A stretch of 64,000 bases of DNA from NCBI RefSeq assembly GCF_040436345.1, contig NC_133234.1, positions 12,399,446-12,463,445 of the forward strand. Direction: 5' to 3'. This stretch comes from Pagrus major. Lineage: Eukaryota; Chordata; Actinopteri; Spariformes; Sparidae. This document shows, piece after piece, positions 16,301-27,482 of this stretch. Position 1 is the first letter of the stretch, and each line of letters opens with the position of its first letter. The notes under the pieces were generated by a model. It was not told the DNA's origin, searched no databases, and worked only from the letters and a program-made list of their open reading frames with translations. Position numbers and translations under genes: made by a program.

Positions 16301-16524
16301 CATTATTTTTACACATTTTCAGGCTGTGTCTTCTAAAAAAAAACACAAAAAAAACATGCACATGTACAAGGGACTGTGCTGCTCACCTCCACCTCCATCT
16401 TTTTCCTTTTCTTTTGTACTTTAGTGTCCATCACCTCTTCCACATGCTCTTCTTTGGCAACTGAGCTCAGCTTCTTCCTTTTAGGTGGATTTGTGCCCAG
16501 TTTCAAAGATTTGTCTTTGGCCAT
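7331..16524 (-). CDS. c7orf50: C7orf50 homologue (DUF2373 nucleolar protein)
   Basis: Predicted 237-residue homologue of human C7orf50, a protein found in nucleolar and pre-rRNA preparations whose exact role is unsettled. Five coding exons on the minus strand: 16524-16387, 16282-16181, 9464-9253, 8034-7953, 7510-7331; phases agree throughout. The first two exons are lysine-rich (for example [14 protein letters not shown]), fitting nucleolar localisation. Exon 3 has [20 protein letters not shown]; exons 4 and 5 carry the family core [40 protein letters not shown] and the end REVIQLLS, which matches the human C-terminus. A non-coding first exon probably ends at a donor near 16996. Two CCAAT boxes (minus strand, 17087-17091 and 17116-17120) lie upstream. 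The 6.7-kb intron between exons 2 and 3 contains two receptor genes on the opposite strand, as in human 7p22.3. Confidence 0.9.
8128..8450. repeat. Palindromic miniature element, 'aacactttataat' type
   Basis: AT-rich segment with inverted ends ('gttataataaccatcattaa' against 'cttattataaagtgtta') and an internal symmetric core. A second copy, about as long, is found at 44403-44652, sharing 'aaatgctttat' and 'tattaagca' words in the same order. It is probably a non-autonomous DNA element. Confidence 0.6.
8451..9252. other. c7orf50 intron, nothing recognised
   Basis: Ordinary intronic DNA between coding exons 3 and 4. There is no open frame with protein-like content, no RNA gene and no repeat that I can name. 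Confidence 0.4.
9465..10307. other. c7orf50 intron and upstream region of the orphan 7TM gene
   Basis: No coding segment is supported. A purine tract with a run of 14 A lies at 10208-10240. The right end is the proximal promoter of the nested receptor gene. Confidence 0.4.
10308..10315 (+). promoter_or_regulatory. TATA box of the nested orphan 7TM gene
   Basis: TATAAAAG lies about 130 bases before a splice donor (10442) that immediately follows an ATG. A transcription start near 10335-10345 would give a 5' exon of about 100 bases. This supports a private promoter inside the c7orf50 intron. Confidence 0.6.
10439..12028 (+). CDS. Atypical orphan seven-transmembrane receptor
   Basis: Two-exon model: ATG at 10439-10441 directly followed by the donor gtaagt, joined to an acceptor (cttttcacttccag) with coding from 10967. 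This gives 354 residues starting [15 protein letters not shown]. The N-terminus has sequons NQS and NDS. Seven hydrophobic helices lie near residues 51-72, 82-106, 119-146, 157-179, 205-226, 244-266 and 285-307. Cys119 (start of TM3) and Cys191 (second extracellular loop) can form the class A disulfide. The usual class A marks are missing: no GN in TM1, no LxxxD in TM2, no DRY, no CWxP, no NPxxY. The tail has CysCys at 325-326, possible palmitoylation sites. AATAAA is at 12269-12274. It sits where human GPR146 lies relative to C7orf50 and GPER1, but I cannot recognise it as GPR146; it may be a very divergent relative or another orphan family. Function unknown. Confidence 0.8.
12326..12609. repeat. 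Miniature element with 'ggctgcaact / attgcagctct' ends
   Basis: Ends are inverted ('tggctgcaactattattc' and 'gtaattattgcagctct'), and the interior has 'ttgtttggtctataaaatgt' and 'gatcagtgtttcccaaagct'. Two further copies, at 34767-35025 and 44711-44838, share these words. This is a very common percomorph non-autonomous DNA element. Confidence 0.75.
12610..13968. other. Intronic DNA between the orphan receptor and gper1
   Basis: No supported gene. There are short spurious frames only, and a 'tgtgtgtgcgcatgcatgcat' type low-complexity patch near 13604-13625. Confidence 0.4.
13969..14320. repeat. hAT-like non-autonomous DNA element
   Basis: Begins 'cagggctgcccaaagtgggt' and ends 'aaaggtttgggcactg', so both termini carry the CAGxGxTGxCCAAA style inverted repeat of Charlie/hAT-type elements. 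The interior has 'ggcctgccagatgtttg' and 'tgtggccctccaagag' and no intact transposase. No clean 8-base target duplication is visible, so the copy may be old or the edges slightly off. Confidence 0.6.
14976..16013 (+). CDS. gper1: G protein-coupled estrogen receptor 1, divergent copy
   Basis: Single coding exon, 345 residues. Clear GPER1 signatures: [13 protein letters not shown] (TM1), [12 protein letters not shown] with Asp82 (TM2), [28 protein letters not shown] (TM3), [11 protein letters not shown] (TM5), [28 protein letters not shown] (TM6), [16 protein letters not shown] (TM7). N-terminal sequons at Asn14 and Asn20; Cys107 and Cys180 can form the conserved disulfide. GPER1 relays rapid estrogen signalling from plasma and internal membranes. 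Unusual here are DRF (131-133) in place of DRY, a shortened second intracellular loop ([13 protein letters not shown]) compared with the PLRTMQHAKLSC-type loop I recall from other fish, and an unrelated C-terminal tail. An acceptor at 14813-14822 suggests a 5' non-coding exon. AATAAA at 16053-16058 makes the 3' UTR only about 60 bases. Confidence 0.9.
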   Translation: MTMYVNYGVDTENNLTVQRNKTHMASENHQHYIISVFLSGFYIIFLFPVGFFGNILILLVNLDNRGRLSAPDLYFVNLAVADLALVADSLIEVFNLKQGYYDMAALCTFMNLFQQVNMYSSVFFLTWMSFDRFVALTGLMGRSMSRARLSCCLIWVASSLFTVLPFAIAQGQHAGDLHFCFANVTQIQWLEVMLGFLLPFCILGLCYWRIAQVLQRSQRDSQQKPRRQKALRMISAAVLIFFLCWLPENVFISVHLLRSDTDGGHTLRQDYPLTGHVVRLAAFSNSCLNPLIYSFLGETFQDKLRHFIQQKSLRAKLHRSASGRSIYEPAAGIHATCDTTSQSTH

Positions 16525-17673
16525 GACTTGATTTTCTCCTACAAAGACACATTCATGTTATTAAAAGAACAATACACAGATATTCTGTATGCTGTATTAA
16601 ACAGACAGACAACAAGCCTTAGAAACTGAGGAGGATGAGTGCTTCTTTCTAATTTGTTGTATTAAACATCTCATGACACTGACAAGGAGAAACAGAAGAA
16701 CAAATTGGCTTCATGTGCTTTTGAATCTAAAAACTGCACAACAAGTATAATTGCATGGCTATCTCTTTATTCCCAGATTTATCCTACTATTGCTGATAGT
16801 CTCCATGGACATGATTCAATAAAGCAATATGCTCAATTTCACTGGAAAAACGGTTTTTCACAGCCCAAAACACAAATGTTACGCTTGACATTTCATTTCA
16901 GCATCCGACAAATAAAAATGCCATAAACAATAAAAATAAACTCTGGACCAAACATTTTTTCTATCACACTATTCTGACGTATACATTCACTTACTTGATT
17001 TGAGAAAAACGTGCAAAACTCTGGGAAAGCACACACAACGAGCATGGGAACTCAACCAGGAAGTGATAACGCCAAGGGGAAGCGTGATTGGACGGATATC
17101 TCTCTCTGTTTTGTGATTGGTCGACGGCCGTGACTGCTTCAAAGACCCTCGAAACAGGACACTGTTGAAGTGTAAAAAATATAAAGCAGCTGTTACTAAT
17201 GCCTGAAATTTCACCAAATACTGAAATTAAGGTTAAAAGTTATCGTTTGACCTTGGTAACAGAAAATAATTTAATCTCAAGGCCCATTTAGTAGCTGGGA
17301 AAAATGGAAATTTTATCAACTACATGTCCATAACAACTGGGCAAACTCTGTCTACTAAAAAAGCTCCTGAACAGACTCTACTTCGGCTATTATGGCAAAT
17401 AAAAATCTAATAATTGTCTAATAATTTTAGCAAAAAAAGAATAATAATAATATTTATCTTCGATGAAATAGCTTGACCAATTCCGAAGAGTGGTTTTAAA
17501 CTTTCCTCTACATTTTAGTGGAACTTAAAACCGGCGTGCAACGGCGGCACCCGGAAGGAATTCAAGGTTGTACAACGATGTGTTACATGACCTAACCAAG
17601 GTTCGTTTTGTAAGGAAACCTTCGGTTTTCTTTTACCCAACGTCGTGCGTCCTAAGATGACCAGTTGTCCAAG
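16525..17673. promoter_or_regulatory. Divergent region between c7orf50 and uqcc4
   Basis: Contains the presumed non-coding first exon of c7orf50 (donor on the minus strand near 16996) and two minus-strand CCAAT boxes at 17087-17091 and 17116-17120. The uqcc4 side near 17545-17565 has 'cacccggaaggaa', an ETS-like core. No other gene is seen. Confidence 0.5.
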
Positions 17674-19444
17674 ATGTCTACAACAGCAGGACGAGTTTTC
17701 ACCGGTCTGACACGGTCTGCTCTCAGTCGAGGGATATTTAATCATCACGGCACTTCGACCGTGAGGTGAGTGACTGAATCTGTGGTAGGCTAACAGAAAC
17801 CATGTTGACTGTCATGGTGGGGTTACTCAATGACATGGTTTTTACTGTAATACATGTTACACTCAGGGCTTTCACCTACATATTTTTGACGGCTTGTATG
17901 AAATTTAAGCTGTGTTGTCGCTGTGAATATGTGTATCATTGTTACATACTTTAAACGGCTGTAGCCTGTGAGCAAAAATGGAGCATCTGGAGCAGTTAGT
18001 CACGTTTTGCTAGCTGTCAGCTGAAATATCCGACCTGATGGATACAAGTAAGGTCACAAATTTTGATATTCAGTTATGTTAAGTTTTGTCCACAGAACAA
18101 CATCAGATTATCAAAGTTATAAGAGGAATTCAGTGCAGCAGGACCTGGTGTCATCAGATGACACATTTTGGAGTTGGTCTTCAGTCAGTGACCTAGTGAC
18201 TGTGTGTACACGAGATAAATGACATCATGATGTTGAACTGCTTCCAAGGCTTAAAGTTATGAATAAAATCATGTAAAATAATTACTGTATAATTCAGTGT
18301 CAATGGAGCTGCTCCAGATGGCATCATCACTGTATCCTGTCTACATCTCGATCAACAATAAGGGACACCAACTAAATTTTGGCGATCCGTTGAAGAAATT
18401 ATTCAGCCTGGTGGCAATATTGATGGTTGAGAGTCAGAAAAAAATCTTAAAATAATATATGGTGTTATATGAGGTCACACAAGACTTTTTGATGCTTTGA
18501 ATTTAAGAATTGTGATTGCATACAGGTCCCAAAGTGGTGACACTTTCTAATTCACCTCATCTTTGCCTTTTCTGTGCTGCATTTTCTTAGTAAGAAATGA
18601 CCGATACATACACAAATGCCAGTATATCTGCCATTAGATAGTGATGGTCCATATGCAGGCCAGGCCAACTATCAGTCTACCTCTAGAAATTATTTCTGTT
18701 TAAAGGTTGATCTTGTACAACTCACCTTTTTGAATTCCATTGCACACTCAATGCAATTACTATTGAACCCACTGCCCAGGTCCAGTATCGGAGAAGTATT
18801 CAGCTTCTGTACTTATTTAAGTACTTAAGTAACTATACATGAATGTAAAAAGTACTTGGTATGCTACTTTATCACAGATTACATTGTCTGGTTATTGAAT
18901 TGTGTTAGTAGCATTTCACTGTGGTAGTGTGTAACTTTAATTACTTTATATTTACGTAAACTGTTGGGCAGTTACATGTATGACAATATATAATTTAAAA
19001 AAAATGGTTTTAGGTTATGTAGGTTAATTCTAAGCATTTAAGTACATCACTTTGGAATTTGGAAAGTTACTTTTCATTTAGGCATTTTTAGCTGAAGAAT
19101 TTTCATTCTTCTTTGTCAGCAGGCTGAACAGTGTGCGGTCCCTAGCTGTGAGCTTACAGAGGACAGCTAAGTCTACAGATGACGACGAAAAGGTGAAATA
19201 TGAGCCCATCAAGTTCTCCACCAGTAAAGCCAGTCACAAAACCTGGAGGGTTGAAAGGTCCATGGGGAGCCAGTATCAGAAGCCCTGGTGGAAGGTCCTC
19301 CCTGTCAGCGTGTTTGGAATCAGCTTCCTCCTGTGGTGTGCCCTGAGAAGAGAGTCGGACATTGATGCAACGCTGGAGACGCATCTGTATGAGCGTTTAC
19401 CAGGCTTGCTTCCAGATGAAGAGGAGAAAGATAATTCAAGTTAA
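17674..19444 (+). CDS. uqcc4: UQCC4 (CCSMST1/C16orf91), complex III assembly factor
   Basis: Predicted 137-residue mitochondrial inner-membrane protein. In human, UQCC4 helps stabilise cytochrome b during respiratory complex III assembly. Two exons, 17674-17765 and 19123-19444, join within an Arg codon. Residues 1-45 are basic and Ser/Thr-rich, as in a mitochondrial targeting sequence. The family core follows: HKTWRVERSMGSQYQKPWWK, then one transmembrane helix KVLPVSVFGISFLLWCALR, then a short acidic tail. An earlier ATG at 17656 is in another frame and closes quickly, so 17674 is the best start. The human gene is also on 16p13.3 near TSR3 and GNPTG. Confidence 0.88.
18780..19080. repeat. Low-grade 'aagtacttaagta' repeat in uqcc4 intron
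   Basis: The words 'cagtatcggagaagtattcag', 'ttaagtacttaagtaa' and 'aaaaagtacttggtat' are typical of a widespread teleost non-autonomous repeat whose reverse end is 'cagtacttgagtaaa'. A related fragment is at 42520-42775. Edges are approximate. Confidence 0.45.
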
Positions 19445-20545
19445 CAAATGTGGGACTTTGGATGTAAATATTTCAGGCTGTATTTATTGTGAAATGTGTC
19501 TGTAGTAATTTTGGCTATGGCACCAACTCATTGCTCTCACATCGCTGAAGGTGTAGTAGTGAAGCCGTCCAGAGCTACAGAAATACATGATTATTTTTTT
19601 CAGCAAAGAATGAATTATAGATTTTTTTTCTGACCATGCTTTTGCCTCAAGTTTTAGTTGAGTTTTTCTCCATAACATGTGGATTAAAATGCCTTGATTT
19701 GAAGCACTGTACCTGGGTTTAGTCTCTATTTTTTATTGTTTGTTTTTTAATTCCATAGTACTTTATATTTAGGGTTTTCAAAAACAGTCATCTAGCAGCA
19801 TATTACCATCCTCAGGCATCTGACCACATGTAATTTCAAATAAGGCGCCTCCAGATTTTATATAATCAAGTTAACAAGTCGTGGAGAGTTCCAGTGGATG
19901 AAAAGAAGATTTAGCGTTGCCATAGTGATGCCAGTTATCTCCACTTGCATCACCAACCGGGGTTACAGAGTTCAAACATATGGCATTTACAGCAGAGGAG
20001 GCAACTATAATGGAGGTGCCATTTTAATTATGGTTAGTATAGGATCCAGTGCCTGGAGGTTGTTAGCTCATGATTAAGGACATATGCTGTTTAAGTCAGT
20101 CTGAGGTCGTAATTTTCCATTTTAAATAACTACCAACATCCAAGTGTTGCAGATCCAAAACACCCAATTTTTGGCTGACTGCCAAAAAATTGTCTCTTCG
20201 CATCCACATTACTGAGCCCTCAGCAGTTCACTCATTTAAAATAAAATGGGGAAAACTTAATTCTCCACCTGGATGCTGCCATTGTTGGATATCAGAATAC
20301 ATCTCATTAAGTTGGGAGAAATTTGACTTCAATGGCCTTTCATTGTATTTTCACAACAGAAATCTTGAACATTTGATGAAATCTCAGCATCTGCTGCTTT
20401 AAGTATAACCACTATAAAAGTTATGAAACTACTGGTGGTGTACTTTATACACAATCTTGTCATTTATCCAGAGCACCTGTAAGCAGGTATCAATGGAGTA
20501 AAAATGAAAAAACAATTCAGGCCAAGAATTTGAGGTAGCGGAAAG
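19445..20545. other. Gap between uqcc4 and the H3.3 gene
   Basis: Contains the uqcc4 3' UTR (ATTAAA near 19683) and about 850 bases without a recognised element. The two genes converge here. Confidence 0.4.
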
Positions 20546-20873
20546 TTTATTTACAGCACAACAAGAAATCCTATGACATGCACACACAGGATTAAAAAGG
20601 TACAGATTCTAAAATAGAGTTGAACCTGAGAAAGGCAGTGGAATATTTTGTTTTTCAGCATTTACAGATATGAAGCTCTATTCTACAATGAATAGGACAG
20701 TTGGAGAAAGTAAAAGAGTGAAATGACAAATGGGAGTACAAAAACAAAATCATGCCTGATACTACAAATGACAAATTAGGTGACACACATGCTGGTAATA
20801 GTTCAAGATTTACAAAACAAACCCCAGTCAGTCCCAACCACCCCCCCACTAAAAAGATAAAAACCAAAATTGT

Positions 20874-21618
<745 letters not shown>

Positions 21619-22488
21619 TTACCTGCGAGTCTGAAAAACAAAAAGATGAGACAAAAATTAAATAAAACGTTCACTTCAATCATCGTCCTCGGTATAATCA
21701 TCTTAACAGGCGCGAATGACCCCTTTAGTGGAGTACACAGCGAAGAGGCTTTAACGTCACCATCTCAGCTATGACCCGCCTTCTCAGTGAAAAGGAAATA
21801 AACACAATCCGCTGGTATGTTGTCCACAAATAACGTTTCTATGTACAGACACAAAACACACCTTATATTGGCGGCAACTACTCATTTGTTAGTGGGACGC
21901 TTCTTTAGAGTCAGGTAAGGGGCACCGTCTGTCGACACACCGACGGGTTTAATCTAATAAACAAGCCTGCCCGAAAGCCCCGCCACCATTAAGCTACAAG
22001 GGACACACACGTTTCTAAGCTGTCGTTAGCGAGCAAATTTAAAGCTAGCATGGGACGGTTGCAAAATGGCGCCAGCTAGCCACCACAGTGGTTTACATCA
22101 ACACCAGACATCGCTACCGAGTAAGTCAATTTGAAACATAAAGGATAAGTGACTTAAAGCTTGAAAACACGTTTAATCGTAATATGCTTAGTTTAGTGGT
22201 GAGAAAAGTGTACGGTGGACCTTAAATGTCGCTAACAGTTAGCCAACTGGCTATAGCGCGCGCCGTTTTGTTGTCAATTAGCTGTCGGTTTACATGAGTC
22301 CAAACGTATTTTAACGTGTATTCACGACCTTGAAATCAAAATAGTTTATGACTATTAACACCAAAAGAAGAGTAAATACAATACAAACAGTAACCACTCT
22401 CACGTTACCTTTTGTGTTTATTTTCCGGGAAGACTGTCTCTCCGTCCTGCGTGTCGGTTGACTGGTAACCGGGGGGAGTAGGAGGTTG

Positions 22489-22546
22489 TATTTATAGTCT
22501 AAGAGGAGCGTCACTCGAAGTCCCGCCCCTGAGCCGCTAGGATTGG
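22489..22546 (-). promoter_or_regulatory. H3.3 core promoter: TATA, GC box, CCAAT
   Basis: Read on the minus strand: CCAAT at 22546-22542, a GC box (gggcggga) near 22529-22522 and TATAAATA at 22496-22489. The spacing fits a transcription start near 22460. The following non-coding exon ends at the donor near 22409. Confidence 0.7.
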
Positions 22547-22549
22547 TTC

Positions 22550-24511
22550 AGACTCAAGTCCCTGACGGAATGTGATTAGTGGAGGAGAAAGGCAGGATCA
22601 CTGCCTCTGGATTTGAAAGAGAAGAAGTCTCTATTTTTATCGAGATATCGACGTGTTTTTGCACTCATTCATGAATCTGGAATGCTTCCTCTTAGTTCGA
22701 ACAGTTTTGGCATTCATTTTTTTTGGTTGTATATCCGGAAGATGTATCAAATGATCTATTTAAAATACGATGCTCACCGATCAAATCCCTCTCTTTTCAT
22801 TACATGGAGCGAAAGGGAACAAAGCTTCCCCACTGAACAATGGATATGCTACGTTATGTCTAGAAATAAGGCGTTATCTTAACCTTCACCAAAACTTGGT
22901 CAGGTGATAATGGAAAGTAAATGGGTTATGGCCTATATCCAAAATAAGGGATATTTTCTTTGGGATTCAGATGTAATCATGCTTCCTCAGTCTGTAGCAC
23001 AAATCAGTTGTTTAACTATCCATAACATTTTATTTGGCTATAATAACAAAGAGCATTTAAAAAAATAAAGCATTGCTCCTTTTGTAATACAATGTGTGTA
23101 CCTAACACAGCATGTGCATCTCTGTACTTCCAAAAATGGATGCAAAACAGTCCTGATTGTTTGAAGACCTGAGTTAGTCAAGCTTCTATTGACACAGCCT
23201 GGCTGGATCATTCTGGTTATATCTGACATTGATTTTGAGAAAGCAATGGAGGCACCCATTGCTTTCTTAGCTCAACATCTGCTCAGGAAGCTATGCAGGT
23301 CAAGCATCAGGCAACAGGCCCAGAGCATGAACAGGCTGATCTTTTGTGTCAGTGTTAAAAGAGGAGGGTTCAACTACACAGAGAGGGCAGAACACCCAGC
23401 CACCTACATCCTGCAGACAAAAACAGCTTGTTTCACTGTTTATGACTTTTCCTGTTACAAATCAGCTCTATTAGCATACAGTGATTACTGTTTTGATGAC
23501 TTGCAACTTGACTTGACAGAAAATAAATGACTTGAGACTCGACTTGAACTTTTCTGGTGATTGCAGCTTTTATTTATCATCTACTTTTTTCCTGCTCAGA
23601 CCTTTTTCTGTTTTATATTTTCTTGCAAAGTTTCTTTTTCATTTCATGTTTTTGTTTGTCTGAATGTATCCATTCTCTTGCACCTCACTTTTTACTTTTG
23701 ATAGTTGTTTGAGTGTGTTTGTTTCAGACTGTACATTTGTATTTTCTTCAGCTATAAATTAAGCCTAATTTTTTTTTACTTTAAAGGGGAATATGTAGTT
23801 TTGGGGAAGACAATTGAATCAGAAGCGAAATCTCTTAATGGACTGTTTTTTATGCCTTAACAAACAAACAACAACAAACTGACCTTAAAGGGCAACACAG
23901 TTTCATATTGTTTTACTTTGTTAATATTTGGCAGACCCTGCCACCTTTCTAGCTTCAAACAGTATTGTGAGGACCATATTTTCCTTGTATGATTACCTCA
24001 TTACTATTGTAAATATTGAGTTTGAATTTCCTCTCTGAAACTACATAGTGCCCCTTTAATTGCAAGTTAATCCTTTTACTTTACTTTACTTTATCCCCTC
24101 TTTTTCCAATTTTCCTTCTCATCCTTTCTTTGTTTATTTTTCATATATGGAGAAATATCTATGTATTTTTTTTTAAAGCTTTCTATAATAAAAAACGTTT
24201 TAGTTTTATATATATATTTATAGTCGTATTCTAGTCAATCCGCACACTCAACCAATTGGGTCACGAAGCCACCACCAAGCGGAACGGTACGCGTTGGGGA
24301 AATATTGCCAGACGGACCTATTATCAAGTGACAACGGTGGTAAGTTTCTGAATACAACACGACTTCGTGGAAACCGTGAAGAAAATATCAGTATTGTTAG
24401 AAAAATGTTGGCTAAAAGCTGTTCCAGTGAGTGTGTGTGTAGCCCGGAAGCGTCGACTTAAGTAGTTCAGGCGCCTTTCAGCTGAAAACCTGCAACAGTG
24501 GAAGGACCAGC
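22550..24511. other. Intergenic stretch before the C8orf33 homologue
   Basis: Roughly 1.9 kb without a supported gene. Short frames near 22613-22882 and 23189-23530 show no family resemblance. 'gacttgacttgaca' style words near 23505-23545 and 'tttactttactttactttat' near 24077-24096 are low-complexity. The last 200 bases form the promoter and 5' UTR of the next gene. Confidence 0.4.
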
Positions 24512-26093
24512 ATGACCGAGCAGAGGCTGCTGTCTATAGGTACATTATCACTGAATTATAACCTAAATATGTCTCCGAGCAGGGCATTCACTAGAGTGGT
24601 TTGTTATTGGACGCATTAAGGGGAAAAAATATATATATATTTTTTAAGTTGGAGTGGGAAATTAGCCTCCTTCACCATCTATGTAAACCAAAATAAACTT
24701 GACTCTGTAGTGGGCTTAAAGGATAAGTTCACCCAAAAATAGGGGTGAGCAGATGACTGAAAGTTCATTTTAGAGTGAACTTATTCTTTAAATATTTTCT
24801 AATTGATGTCAAGTTATGTTATATATGTATCTGTATTCATTTAAATGTATGAATGCAATGTAAAGCCGTAAGTGAGTTACCCTAATTTTCATGCGGTTGT
24901 TAATTCAACAGATATTGAACCCAGGTCAACCAGCTCCAGAGCTGAGAAGCCCCTCTGGACTCGCAGTGACAACGCCTTCAGATTTAACTTCCTCCCTGAT
25001 AACTCTCCGGCACCTCAGGAGGAAACAGCTCCATCATCCGACAAGACTGAGCCAGCAGCGAGCCGGATATCCTTCACAGGACAGGGCTCTGATTTTGCCT
25101 TTAACTTTCAACTTCCTCCTGTTTCACCTGTAGAAGACATGGAGACAACAGAGACTGCTCCAGCCGGCCAACAAGGTGTCCAAGAGGAAAAACCTTCCCC
25201 GCCGCAGGAGGTTAACTCTCCGCCTGAGCCGTCAGCTCAGTCGAAAGCCAAAAAGAAGAAGAAATCTGGAAAGAAAAAAGGGTCTGAGGGCAACGAGTCA
25301 CAGCAGAAGCCAAGTTCAGCTGAGGGCAATCAAGGAGGCGAGGAAACTGAGCTGGTTGGTTAAATTTGTATTTTAAAGTAATCATGATGTCTCCCAGTTC
25401 ATTATGCTGATTTGAAGTCTGCATGTCTTTCAGAGTGCAGAAGAGCAGCTGAACAGACAGCTGGACTGGTGCATCGAGCAGCTGGAATCAGGACTGAAGA
25501 CCCAGAAGGCTACACCGAAACAGAGTATGACTTTTACCTTGGACATCTGTTTACACTGGAAACTAAAATGATTCTTGACTCAGCTTTTCAGAAGTTTAGA
25601 GCCATAAATATAGGCTTGAATTCAAAATGCATGAATATTGTCTCCCCGCAGAGGAGGAAGCCTCCCGTGCCCTGAAGACTCTACGAAGCTCCAAAGCTCC
25701 TCTGGCCAAGAAGAGGCAGGTGATGAGAGCCATGACCGGAGATTACAGGAAAAAAATGGAAGAAGAGAAGAGCAAGCAGTACAAACTCATTCAGAGTGGT
25801 GAGCGTATTGAAGCAGTAGAGCTATCGGAATTTATAGGTGTGGTCAAAGTCCAGTTAATTGACAGATTTCTCCAATCCCAACAGAAATTGCATCAGCTAA
25901 GGTCAAAGAAGTGTCAGATTCTCCAAAGAAGTGTGTTTTCCACCGGAGAGCTGAAGCCCAGAAAGCAGCCACTGAGAAGAACCTGCAACAAGCTGAAACC
26001 CAGGACACAGACCCGCAGACATCACAGACTCAGGAGACGTCAGCTTTTGTCTTTACCCCATCAAAGGAGGGGTTTCGCTTCAACTTTCTCTGA
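24512..26093 (+). CDS. C8orf33 (UPF0488) homologue
   Basis: Predicted 305-residue protein of unknown function, homologous to human C8orf33. Five exons: 24512-24539, 24912-25354, 25434-25524, 25652-25798, 25885-26093, all GT-AG and in phase. The N-terminal half is disordered and acidic, with a lysine block AKKKKKSGKKKG. The family core follows: LDWCIEQLESGLKTQKATPK, QKEEASRALKTLRSSKAPL, KKRQVMRAMTGDYRKKMEEE. The last five codons before the terminal Leu encode FRFNF, as at the human C-terminus (FRFNF-F). Two more copies, FRFNF at 32-36 and FAFNF at 71-75, lie in the N-terminal part, so this protein carries the motif three times. AATAAA at 26275-26280 ends the gene. The first coding exon holds only nine codons and one base. 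Confidence 0.88.
24718..24795. repeat. Short relic of a 'ttaaaggataagttcaccc' element
   Basis: The left end 'ttaaaggataagttcaccca' and right end 'agtgaacttattctttaa' are imperfect inverted repeats. Together they make a very small deleted copy of a common teleost miniature element, inside intron 1 of the C8orf33 homologue. Confidence 0.45.
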
Positions 26094-26280
26094 TTTGTAC
26101 CCCAAAGACACATTTCACTGTACATTATGTTATCTGCCTGGATAATCTGGTCTGAGCTGTGTGCTGGATATTATTTGTGATGGAAACAATAGAAATTGCA
26201 TGAAACAAGCAGCTGCATTGGAGGTGATATTCAAAATGTTAAAATCTTTAATTTGTGACTGTTCCACATTTCTAAATAAA

Positions 26281-27273
26281 GATTTTTGTATTTTTGTTTG
26301 CATTGTATTTTTTAAATGAAAGCAGAAATTGAAAACACAGTAGTTCAGTAAGTAAAAACATTCTGGATTAAAGGTTGCGTGGGAATTGTTTCTGTTAATT
26401 ATGACCTGCTTCACATTCATTATGCTTTTAGGAGATGTCAATTTATCATAGCATTGCCTTACATGAGTGCTTCCCATCTTTTTGGCTTGAAGGCCTCCAC
26501 AATGAAGTTACAGCTACCAGTGACCCTTCTTTACAGCTATTAATGTGGACTTGTGAGCAGTCCAACTAATTTGTGATTTGTTTATTCTCAGAATTAAAGG
26601 ATTGTTGGAGGCATTAAGAGGTGAAAGCACCAAGTTTGTTCATTTTCAGGGTAATGCAAGCGATTAAAAACAGCACTGACCAGGTAATATATGCGGTTGG
26701 AAAAAATAAGGTGTCTTGCAAACAGGAAAGGGCGGGGCATGGTTCAACACGAGCACAATTGAGTGTGACACACAAAACAAAAAAGTTTCAGCCGCTGAGA
26801 AAAAGTAACGCTAACGTGACCCGTTGACTGTAAGTTTTATAACTCTTGACACTCGGCTGCATTGTGAAATATTGGTTTGTCTAGGTGGCCATTTGTTAGT
26901 TTAATTAATTCATGTTATAGTTTATTTGGTGGGTGTGTGTTGAGGAAAAGGCTGACGTTATCTCGCCAAGCTAACGTTCAGCTAGCTAAAAAATCTGAGT
27001 TACGAGTTATAGTTTGTAAAGATATAAATAACAACGAGTCTTAAAGTAATAGTAAGTCTGTGGTTAGTAGTACGCGGCGTTATTTGTATGTTTATAAAAA
27101 GCTAAACCCTAAAACTTTTAACAACTCTCACTGTCTGATATTTAGGTAACGTGCCTTTAAGGTGTTAATCCAGGTTTTTTATAGTCTTTAACATTTCATC
27201 TTAACTCTGGTGCTCAGTCTCGGGGCTGTCTCTGTTTTCAGGTGTGTGGAGGGGCGAGTGAAGAGGTAGAAAA
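26281..27273 (+). promoter_or_regulatory. anks3 upstream region with non-coding exon
   Basis: A donor (gactgtaagt) at 26829/26830 and an acceptor (ctgttttcag) ending at 27240 suggest that a non-coding exon precedes the coding start. No other gene or repeat is recognised. Confidence 0.45.
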
Positions 27274-27450
27274 ATGTCTGAGCTGAGCGACGAAGCCAGT
27301 GAATCAGACCAGCTGGGTGCCAGCCTCTCCCTGTGGCTGGGTCACACCCCGGTGCGACCCGAGGAGCTGAATGTCCCCCTGGACCTCCACACCGCCTGCT
27401 CCATCGGACAGTACGACGTGGTGACGGAGTGCATCAAAAAGTGGGTGCCC

Positions 27451-27482
<32 letters not shown>

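Noticed and set aside
23189-23530. 113-residue frame between H3.3 and the C8orf33 homologue
   Set aside because: No recognisable domain, no splice context and no promoter; composition is like that of the surrounding intergenic DNA.
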